Part shown: positions 1 through 7,665 of the stretch, in pieces
Numbering within the stretch: the stretch's first letter is position 1
How the letters are laid out: the number at the start of each line of letters is the position of its first letter
Assembly: GCA_002007315.1 (NCBI GenBank)
Contig: LNZQ01000055.1
Coordinates: 1 to 21,475 of the forward strand
Direction: 5' to 3'
DNA: 21,475 nucleotides
From: Epulopiscium sp. Nele67-Bin004
GTDB lineage: Bacteria; Bacillota_A; Clostridia; Lachnospirales; Cellulosilyticaceae
Notes under the pieces: model-generated
The model's input: only the letters and a program-made list of their open reading frames with translations
Database searches by the model: none
Told to the model about the DNA's origin: nothing
Translations under genes and position numbers: made by a program

Positions 1-395
<395 letters not shown>

Positions 396-467
396 TGGAA
401 AAAAAGGTTAGATTGTAGATTGAATGGTTTCTATTTTATGTTTAGTTTTGAAAGTATAAAAAAGTAC

Positions 468-496
468 TTGACAAATATCAAGTATTATGATATACT
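468..496 (+). promoter_or_regulatory. sigma-A promoter of the tRNA cluster
   Basis: TTGACA at 468-473 and TATACT at 491-496 are separated by exactly 17 nt, a near-consensus housekeeping promoter. It lies in the 126-nt gap between the 23S end and tRNA-Asn. The tRNA cluster therefore has its own transcription start near 503 and need not depend on read-through from the rRNA operon. Apart from this promoter I see nothing in the gap 396-521. Confidence 0.85.
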
Positions 497-521
497 TTTG
501 ATGTAGTATTAAGTAATATAT

Positions 522-593
<72 letters not shown>

Positions 594-598
594 TTTAA

Positions 599-670
599 GG
601 CCCATTGGTCAAGCGGTCAAGACACCGCCCTTTCACGGCGGTAACAGGGGTTCGATTCCCCTATGGGTCA
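599..670 (+). tRNA. tRNA-Glu(TTC)
   Basis: The acceptor GGCCCAT pairs with ATGGGTC (one G-T), the anticodon loop CTTTCAC gives TTC and the discriminator is A670. CCA is not encoded. It follows tRNA-Asn after only 5 nt. Confidence 0.96.
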
Positions 671-711
671 TTAACTTATTTTAATATAAGTTATGCAATT
701 AATAGTAATAC

Positions 712-784
<73 letters not shown>

Positions 785-791
785 ATTGTTA

Positions 792-865
792 GGACCTTTA
801 GCTCAGTTGGTTAGAGCACCCGGCTCATAACCGGGCGGTCCTGGGTTCGAGTCCCAGAGGGTCCA
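792..865 (+). tRNA. tRNA-Met(CAT), elongator type
   Basis: The acceptor GGACCTT pairs with AGGGTCC, the anticodon loop CTCATAA gives CAT and the discriminator is A865. The first acceptor pair is a Watson-Crick G-C and the acceptor resembles clostridial elongator Met tRNA. Initiator tRNA would have a mismatched first pair and three G-C pairs under the anticodon loop. A lysidine-modified tRNA-Ile2 also has CAT in the gene, so a minor doubt remains. CCA is not encoded. Confidence 0.92.
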
Positions 866-893
866 CTTAGTAATAATAAATAATAAAAATTTT

Positions 894-967
894 GGCCCAG
901 TGGTACAGTTGGTTAGCACGCCGCCCTGTCACGGCGGAGGTCGAGGGTTCGAGTCCCTTCTGGGTCG
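894..967 (+). tRNA. tRNA-Asp(GTC)
   Basis: The acceptor GGCCCAG pairs with CTGGGTC, the anticodon loop CTGTCAC gives GTC and the discriminator is G967, as expected for Asp. CCA is not encoded. Confidence 0.96.
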
Positions 968-1015
968 TTTGTATCATTAACAATTAAATACAAAATCATA
1001 AGTATCATATAACAC

Positions 1016-1088
1016 GGTCGCTTAGCTCAGCTGGGAGAGCACCTGCCTTACAAGCAGGGGGTCACAGGTTCGAACCCTGTAGCGACCA
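1016..1088 (+). tRNA. tRNA-Val(TAC)
   Basis: The acceptor GGTCGCT pairs with AGCGACC, the anticodon loop CTTACAA gives TAC and the discriminator is A1088. CCA is not encoded. Confidence 0.96.
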
Positions 1089-1094
1089 TTATAT

Positions 1095-1180
1095 GCCCGA
1101 GTGGCGGAACTGGCAGACGCACAGGACTTAAAATCCTGCGGGACTTAACTCCCGTACCGGTTCGATTCCGGTCTCGGGCA
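1095..1180 (+). tRNA. tRNA-Leu(TAA)
   Basis: Class II tRNA with a long variable arm. The acceptor GCCCGAG pairs with CTCGGGC, the anticodon loop CTTAAAA gives TAA and the discriminator is A1180. CCA is not encoded. Confidence 0.96.
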
Positions 1181-1187
1181 TATATTT

Positions 1188-1261
<74 letters not shown>

Positions 1262-1266
1262 TTATA

Positions 1267-1304
1267 TAAAAAGCTACTAACTTTATAAGTTGGTAGCTTT
1301 TTTG
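1267..1304 (+). terminator. intrinsic terminator of the tRNA cluster
   Basis: AAGCTACTAACTT (1271-1283) and AAGTTGGTAGCTT (1287-1299) form a 13-bp stem with a tiny loop, flanked by an A-run and followed by a T-run. It ends the tRNA operon. No clear promoter lies between it and the next gene at 1339. Confidence 0.9.
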
Positions 1305-1338
1305 TTTATCAAAATTTTAAGAAAAAGGAGTAAGTTTT

Positions 1339-1863
1339 ATGGTATATGTATTTTTGGTTAATCAATGTGAATTGGTAGAAGCTATGACACCTATCGATTT
1401 ATTGCGTCGTGCACAGATAGATGTAAAGGTGATATCATTAGAAAATGAGACTTTTGTTAAAACATCTAGTGATATAGTAATTAAAGCTGATGAGATATTT
1501 GACATAGATAATATTACAGATGTATCAGCACTAATTTTGCCAGGGGGACCAGGTGTTTCAGGATATAGTTTAGAGCCTAGGCTAAAAGAATTAATACTTC
1601 ATGAGTATAATAAAGGAACTTTAATTTCGGCTATTTGTGCTGCACCCACCTATTTAGAAAGTATAGGTATTAAGTTTGAAGGTACAGCGTATCCAAAAGT
1701 AAGCGATAAACTGAGTAATTATGTGAATAAGAGAGTGCATGTAGATAAAAATGTTATTACAGGTGAAGCATTAGGTTCTTCAATAGAATTTTCGTTAGAG
1801 ATTATCAAATATCTTACAGATGAAAATACTGCTAATCAAGTTGCACAAGCCATTTATCAGTAA
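1339..1863 (+). CDS. DJ-1/PfpI family protein
   Basis: A 174-residue protein of the DJ-1/PfpI (YajL/ThiJ) superfamily, members of which act as cytosolic deglycases, glyoxalases or redox sensors; the substrate here is unknown. The family's nucleophile elbow is visible as SAICAAPTYL with Cys100, and Glu14 sits where DJ-1 has the acidic partner Glu18, in a segment (ELVEAMTPIDLLRRA) that matches the DJ-1 N-terminus closely. Other visible blocks are the ALILPGG strand-loop at 64-70 and TGEALGSS near the end. Length matches the short single-domain DJ-1 type. The ATG has AAGGAG at 1325-1330. It is followed after 14 nt by a TipAS-domain gene with its own ribosome binding site, so the two probably form a small operon ending at the terminator near 2301. 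Confidence 0.9.
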   Translation: MVYVFLVNQCELVEAMTPIDLLRRAQIDVKVISLENETFVKTSSDIVIKADEIFDIDNITDVSALILPGGPGVSGYSLEPRLKELILHEYNKGTLISAICAAPTYLESIGIKFEGTAYPKVSDKLSNYVNKRVHVDKNVITGEALGSSIEFSLEIIKYLTDENTANQVAQAIYQ

Positions 1864-1877
1864 AGAAGGGGTATAAC

Positions 1878-2300
1878 ATGAGTGGATATAAAGCATTTAA
1901 TAAGATGAAATCTAAAATACTAAAGCAAAATGAAGAAACTTTTGGGTCAGAACTTCGTCAAAAATATGGTAATGATATTGTTGATAATTCTAATAAAAAG
2001 TTTGAAGCTATGAATGAAAATGAATATGAGCGTATGGAAAATCTTTTGCAAGACATAAATAACTCGTTAAAAGAGGGGTTCATGGCTAAAGACCCTGCGG
2101 GAAGTTCAGCCCAAAAAGCTTGTGAGTTGCATAAAGATTTGTTGGTAATGACTTGGCCAGAAAATACTTATTCAAAGCAAAGTCAATTGGCTTTAGTGGA
2201 AGGTTTTCTTCAAGATGAAAGATTTATTGCTTACTATGATAAAATTGCAGAAGGTTGCACTAAGTTTTTTGTTGAGGCAATGAGGGTTTATTGCAAATAA
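1878..2300 (+). CDS. stand-alone TipAS antibiotic-recognition domain protein
   Basis: This 140-residue protein resembles the C-terminal TipAS domain of MerR-family regulators such as TipA and Mta, an all-helical globin-like fold that binds thiopeptides and other ligands. The characteristic order is visible: an N-terminal helix with FGSELRQKYG, a middle helix around EYERMENLLQDIN, then ELHKDLLVMTWP, and the end block FLQDERFIAYYDKIAEG. Full-length regulators carry a winged-helix DNA-binding domain first; here there is none, so the protein cannot act as a MerR activator by itself. It may bind or sequester a ligand, or be a truncated product as in the short TipAS form. It starts 14 nt after the DJ-1 family gene with AGAAGGGG as ribosome binding site, which suggests co-transcription. 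Confidence 0.85.
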   Translation: MSGYKAFNKMKSKILKQNEETFGSELRQKYGNDIVDNSNKKFEAMNENEYERMENLLQDINNSLKEGFMAKDPAGSSAQKACELHKDLLVMTWPENTYSKQSQLALVEGFLQDERFIAYYDKIAEGCTKFFVEAMRVYCK

Positions 2301-2343
2301 AAATAAGCTGGTAGTTAGCGTTATAACTATCAGCTTATTTTTG
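2301..2343. terminator. bidirectional intrinsic terminator
   Basis: AAATAAGCTG (2301-2310) pairs with CAGCTTATTT (2331-2340), and the stem continues inward for seven more pairs to a six-base loop. T-runs lie on one side and A-runs on the other, so it can end transcription of both convergent genes; their stop codons abut it. Confidence 0.88.
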
Positions 2344-3105
2344 TTAAATATCTTCTTTTAATACATCGGCTTGAGGGTAAATCCCAGACAATTTTTGTAT
2401 TGCACGGGGAATAACATCTTGTGAATTTTTCCAAGGTTTATCATGGTTATTATAATCATGTTTATCTATAAACCAATCAAGTTCACTTTCTATTCTTTTT
2501 AAGGATTGTAGAAGCTTTGTTTTGCTTATCATATAAAACTTATGCATTTCTTCGCCTGCTTTTAAATATTTTGGAGCTTCACTTAAAGCTATATTAAAGT
2601 GGGGAACGCAAAATCCTAAACTATTTTCAAACATCTGTTCAAATTCTTTATCTTTTTGCATCAAATAAAAAAACGTAGAAATATATCTAATAAAATCTTT
2701 TTCTATACGATCACAAATGAAGCAAGAATCAATATGATTAGAAATTTGATTGTTAATATCAGTTTTAGGTATAGGAGCTTTTTTGATTTTATTTATCAAA
2801 GAAATTTTAGGCGTATCAGGTCTATTAGTTAAGATATAATCTAAAGATTTATATAGCTCCATATAATGTGTGTGTAAAATTAAACTTACGCCCAAGCGAT
2901 TTCCATAGTCATATAAATTTTTATAGTGCTTGCTGCAAAATCCTTGCTTATTAGTTTGTTCTCTAAAATCGCTTTGCATATAAGAAGAACCCAAAGTAAA
3001 TCTAATAGCATCGTCTTCAAGCTTTTTATATATAAAACAAAGTGGGCATTCCCCCTGTTCTTGAAAAGCCTCTGTCAATGGAATAGTATAAATTGTATCT
3101 TTCAT
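2344..3105 (-). CDS. DUF6062-like Cys-rich protein
   Basis: A 253-residue cytosolic protein resembling the uncharacterised DUF6062 family common in Clostridia; its function is unknown. It contains two equivalent cysteine modules: Cys20-x2-Cys23 with GFCSKH (Cys57, His60), and Cys128-x2-Cys131 with GFCVPH (Cys166, His169). The gap from the second Cys to the third is 34 and 35 residues, so the protein looks like an internal duplication of a CxxC...GFCxxH unit that could bind one metal each. The segment LGSSYMQSDFREQTN between the pairs is typical of the family. No signal peptide or membrane segment is seen. The gene is monocistronic, convergent with the TipAS gene and divergent from the glycosylase gene, with GATGGTG as a modest ribosome binding site before ATG. 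Confidence 0.8.
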   Translation of the reverse strand: MKDTIYTIPLTEAFQEQGECPLCFIYKKLEDDAIRFTLGSSYMQSDFREQTNKQGFCSKHYKNLYDYGNRLGVSLILHTHYMELYKSLDYILTNRPDTPKISLINKIKKAPIPKTDINNQISNHIDSCFICDRIEKDFIRYISTFFYLMQKDKEFEQMFENSLGFCVPHFNIALSEAPKYLKAGEEMHKFYMISKTKLLQSLKRIESELDWFIDKHDYNNHDKPWKNSQDVIPRAIQKLSGIYPQADVLKEDI

Positions 3106-3132
3106 AATTTCACCATCTTTCTCTTTTATAAT

Positions 3133-3138
3133 ATTATA
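3133..3138 (-). promoter_or_regulatory. -10 box of the DUF6062-like gene
   Basis: On the minus strand a perfect TATAAT lies about 28 nt upstream of the start codon. I see no good -35 hexamer at the expected distance, so the promoter is weaker than others here or needs help. Confidence 0.5.
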
Positions 3139-3192
3139 GCATGATTTTAAAAATTTAGTGAGGTTAGGTGCTTAAAAAATGAATAATATGGA

Positions 3193-3198
3193 TATAAT
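3193..3198 (+). promoter_or_regulatory. -10 box of the DNA glycosylase gene
   Basis: TATAAT about 30 nt upstream of the ATG at 3229. The -35 region is A/T-rich and not close to consensus. Confidence 0.5.
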
Positions 3199-3228
3199 CT
3201 TAGTAACATCAGTTATAAGGAGCAAATT

Positions 3229-4125
3229 ATGAAAAATGCAGTTGTAATAGAAGGGGTACAAAACTTTAATATATCGCAAATTTTGGAATGTGGACAAGTA
3301 TTTAGGTTTGAAAAAATATGTGACTCAAATTACACATTGATAGCTAAAGATAAGGCGATAAAAATTACTCAGCAACCAAATAGTACGAGTATTATAATAA
3401 AGAATACTACCTCGGGCGAGTTAGAGGAAATTTGGAAGCCGTATTTAGATTTGGATACGGACTATAGTCGTATTACACAAGTTCTTGCTAGTAAAGATGA
3501 ACATATGAAAAAGGCTGTCGAATTTGGAACAGGCATTAGAATATTACGTCAAGACCCTTGGGAAATGTTAATTTCATTTATTATTTCTCAAAATAAGGCG
3601 ATACCACATATAAAGCAATGCATTTATAACATTACATCAAAGTATGGTGATTTAATTGAAGAAAATTCATATGGGCAAAATTATTATACTTTTCCGTCTC
3701 CAGAGCAACTTATAAAAGTAAGCGATGAACAACTTAGAGAGTGTAAAGTTGGATTTAGAGCACCATATATACTAGATGCAACAGCTCAAATAATTGAAGG
3801 AACAATTGATTTAACAGCAATTTTCCACATGAATATAGAAGAAGCAAGAAAAAAGTTGATGCAAATAAAAGGGGTTGGTCCTAAAATTGCTGATTGTGTT
3901 TTATTATTTGCCTATAATAAAATGGAAGTATTTCCGACAGATGTTTGGATAAAGCGTGTAATAGAAGGTTATTATTTTGAAGGAAAAGATATGCCTTTGC
4001 CAGAAATTCAAAAGTTTGCAAAAGACTATTTTGGAGAATTAGCAGGGTATGCCCAACAATATTTATTTTTTCATGGTCGTGAGGAAGGTTTATTTAAAAA
4101 AGAAAAAAAAGACTTGAAAAAGTAG
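3229..4125 (+). CDS. OGG1-type 8-oxoguanine DNA glycosylase/AP lyase
   Basis: A 298-residue base-excision repair enzyme of the HhH-GPD superfamily, OGG1 type. It would remove 8-oxoguanine from DNA and nick the abasic site. The N-terminal ~105 residues match the OGG_N domain (opening with the ILECGQVFRFEK block), and the rest is the helical HhH-GPD domain. The helix-hairpin-helix is LMQIKGVGPKIADCV (210-224); Lys219 in GVGPK corresponds to the Schiff-base lysine (human Lys249) and Asp238 in FPTDVW to the catalytic aspartate (human Asp268). QDPWEMLISFIISQN (108-122) is the conserved helix that contacts DNA. The ATG has AAGGAG at 3217-3222. Its 3' end contains the -35 box of the groES promoter. 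Clostridia commonly carry this OGG1-like form alongside or instead of MutM. Confidence 0.93.
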   Translation: MKNAVVIEGVQNFNISQILECGQVFRFEKICDSNYTLIAKDKAIKITQQPNSTSIIIKNTTSGELEEIWKPYLDLDTDYSRITQVLASKDEHMKKAVEFGTGIRILRQDPWEMLISFIISQNKAIPHIKQCIYNITSKYGDLIEENSYGQNYYTFPSPEQLIKVSDEQLRECKVGFRAPYILDATAQIIEGTIDLTAIFHMNIEEARKKLMQIKGVGPKIADCVLLFAYNKMEVFPTDVWIKRVIEGYYFEGKDMPLPEIQKFAKDYFGELAGYAQQYLFFHGREEGLFKKEKKDLKK

Positions 4126-4142
4126 GCAATATAGGATATTAT
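4114..4142 (+). promoter_or_regulatory. sigma-A promoter of groESL
   Basis: TTGAAA at 4114-4119 and TATTAT at 4137-4142 with a 17-nt spacer. The -35 lies inside the last codons of the glycosylase gene. The predicted start near 4149 falls at the left edge of the CIRCE operator. Confidence 0.8.
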
Positions 4143-4149
4143 AAACTTG

Positions 4150-4176
4150 ATAGCACTCTATATGGTTGAGTGCTAA
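4150..4176 (+). promoter_or_regulatory. CIRCE operator (HrcA binding site)
   Basis: TAGCACTC (4151-4158), nine bases, then GAGTGCTAA (4168-4176). This is the classical CIRCE inverted repeat with only the outermost left base deviating from TTAGCACTC-N9-GAGTGCTAA. It overlaps the predicted transcription start, so HrcA binding would block initiation of groESL until heat or misfolded protein titrates GroEL. hrcA itself is not in this window. Confidence 0.95.
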
Positions 4177-4206
4177 ACATTAACGATTTATAGGAGGAAG
4201 AAAATT

Positions 4207-4491
4207 ATGAAATTAAAACCACTTGGTGATCGTGTTGTACTTAAACACCTTGAGGCAGAGGAAAAAACAAAGTCAGGTATCATTTTAACTGGAGCTGCTA
4301 AAGAAAAACCTCAAGAAGCAGAAGTTATCGCAGTTGGACCAGGTAGAACTGAAGATGGTACTAAAATTGAAATGGAAGTTAAAGTTGGAGATAGAGTTAT
4401 ATATTCTAAATATGCTGGCAATGAAGTAACACTTGATAAAGAAGATTTTGTAGTTGTAAGTCAAAGTGATATTTTAGCAGTTATTGAATAA
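4207..4491 (+). CDS. groES: co-chaperonin GroES
   Basis: This 94-residue protein is the heptameric lid of the GroEL folding chamber. The N-terminal KPLGDRVVLK is the family signature. The mobile loop that docks onto GroEL is at about 17-35 and contains the hydrophobic Ile25-Ile26-Leu27 tripeptide, and the C-terminal block DFVVVSQSDILAVIE closes the beta barrel. Length is normal. The ribosome binding site AGGAGG (4192-4197) lies 9 nt before ATG. It is the first gene of the CIRCE-controlled operon and groEL follows after 27 nt. Confidence 0.98.
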   Translation: MKLKPLGDRVVLKHLEAEEKTKSGIILTGAAKEKPQEAEVIAVGPGRTEDGTKIEMEVKVGDRVIYSKYAGNEVTLDKEDFVVVSQSDILAVIE

Positions 4492-4512
4492 TTAATATAT
4501 ATGGAGGATTAA

Positions 4513-6153
<1,641 letters not shown>

Positions 6154-6156
6154 TAT

Positions 6157-6187
6157 CAAAAGAGGGGGATAGTCCCCTCTTTTGTAT
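6157..6187. terminator. bidirectional intrinsic terminator after groEL
   Basis: CAAAAGAGGGG (6157-6167) and CCCCTCTTTTG (6173-6183) form a perfect 11-bp stem with a six-base loop. T-rich on the plus side and A-rich on the minus side, it can also terminate the convergent gene that stops at 6202. Confidence 0.92.
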
Positions 6188-6201
6188 ATATAAATATAAA
6201 A

Positions 6202-7518
6202 TTAACTAAGTTCTGCAATTTTTGTAACGGCAACATAGATAGAAGAAATTTTATACCAAGTATCTCTACCAACGACTCCGTCAGGTGTTAAGTGAAATAC
6301 TCTTTGGAATACTTTAACAGCTTCTGTTGTTGTAGGTCCAAATACTCCATCAGATGCAACTTTTGGTATAAGAGGATAGTTGTTAGAAATTCTATTAAGT
6401 TGTTCTTGGATTGTTCTAACAGCGGCACCAGTGCTACCTTCTCTTAATGCTGAACCAGGGTAGGATTCTGGATTTCCAGAAACTGTTGGAGCAGAAAGTA
6501 TTTGAATATCGTTGCCATAGAAATATCTTAAAATTGCTTCAGCACTTAATCCTTGTTCGCCAAGTTCTTGAGAACCCCATTGTGTCATGCGTCCTGGGCA
6601 AGTTACATTACGTCCATCACAATATTGTGCAAGTAGTGGCTGAAGTAACCCTGGTCTTTTGATATAGATATCAAAAACTTCATCAACAATTTTAGAAATG
6701 CTATCAAATATATTACGACCATAGAAAAAGGCATGGTCAAATGCTGTTGAAGATGTAATAGTATAGTTTTTGCCTTGATTGCGATACCATTCAGTATAAA
6801 CTCGGTTTAACGTAAAAGAAATTATGGCAATTACATTAGATTTGATTGCTGCCGTTGTCCATGTTGGATAAATTTCAGATGATGCAACATTTTTAATATA
6901 ATCTCTAAAAGGTACAGTGTATGTTGGAGCATATGAAGAATTTGGAGATCCGTCATGTACTACAATATATTGAGGAACAACAACTTTATCAAGGACAACA
7001 AATCCTGATGCGTTTATATCTTTAGTTTCAGCCTCAGGAATTTTTGGTGGATAATCTCCAAATAATACGGGTGGTCCGATAACAATGTCCTCAATTTCGT
7101 CATCTGCTCTCATAGCCATTGCAAAGGGGTCAGATACTTCTGGAGATGTTGGAGTTAATATTATTGGTTGTATAGATGTAGTGTCAGAAAAAACTTGTGT
7201 ACCAGTTATAACAACAGGCACATAATCATCAGATATTGCCTCAACCTTATAAGTTGAATATGGTGCTTCCACAGTTTCAGGAATTTCGCTAAGTGCGATA
7301 GGGGGAGCGTCTAGTTCTATTACAGGAGTTTGACCAACAGAGTCTGTAACAAGTTCAGCAACAACAGTTGAAGTTCCATCGCTAGATATACTGCTAATAG
7401 TAATATTTACATTGCTAATAGGTTCAATAGGTCCTGTTACTGGATTTGTAGTAACCTCAACAATTATAGACCCTTTACTTTGTCTTGTGTATAAGTTAGA
7501 AGCTGTATGTATATACAT
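6202..7518 (-). CDS. SpoIID-like/peptidoglycan-binding domain protein
   Basis: A 438-residue protein with three parts. Residues ~10-130 are a Thr/Ser/Val-rich beta domain resembling carboxypeptidase-regulatory-like repeats. Residues ~200-345 resemble the SpoIID (amidase enhancer/lytic transglycosylase) domain, with VPFRDYIKNVASSEIYPTW and later QYCDGR and MTQWGSQELGEQG. Residues ~355-430 are a PG_binding_1 domain (LREGSTGAAVRTIQEQL, DGVFGPTTTEAVKVFQ, DGVVGRDTW). It is therefore likely to bind and perhaps process peptidoglycan, possibly linked to sporulation or germination. No N-terminal signal peptide or membrane helix is visible, which is odd for a wall protein but would suit a mother-cell or spore-coat location. 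The start is supported by GAGGAGGGC immediately upstream of ATG. Similar proteins are common in Lachnospirales. Exact function is unknown. Confidence 0.85.
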   Translation of the reverse strand: MYIHTASNLYTRQSKGSIIVEVTTNPVTGPIEPISNVNITISSISSDGTSTVVAELVTDSVGQTPVIELDAPPIALSEIPETVEAPYSTYKVEAISDDYVPVVITGTQVFSDTTSIQPIILTPTSPEVSDPFAMAMRADDEIEDIVIGPPVLFGDYPPKIPEAETKDINASGFVVLDKVVVPQYIVVHDGSPNSSYAPTYTVPFRDYIKNVASSEIYPTWTTAAIKSNVIAIISFTLNRVYTEWYRNQGKNYTITSSTAFDHAFFYGRNIFDSISKIVDEVFDIYIKRPGLLQPLLAQYCDGRNVTCPGRMTQWGSQELGEQGLSAEAILRYFYGNDIQILSAPTVSGNPESYPGSALREGSTGAAVRTIQEQLNRISNNYPLIPKVASDGVFGPTTTEAVKVFQRVFHLTPDGVVGRDTWYKISSIYVAVTKIAELS

Positions 7519-7665
7519 AATGCCCTCCTCATAATCATCAATTTACCCTAAATATATGTATGGACAAATTTCGTTATGTCTACTAATTATATAAAAATTT
7601 GTTGTGTATGTAATTAGATAAAAATGCATATTCTAATCTTAATACAAATAGTAGGAGGGTAAATT

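Noticed and set aside
7519..7665. Sporulation sigma-factor promoter for the SpoIID-like gene
   Set aside because: A CATACATA motif on the minus strand recalls a sigma-E -10, but the -35 is unconvincing; not strong enough to list.
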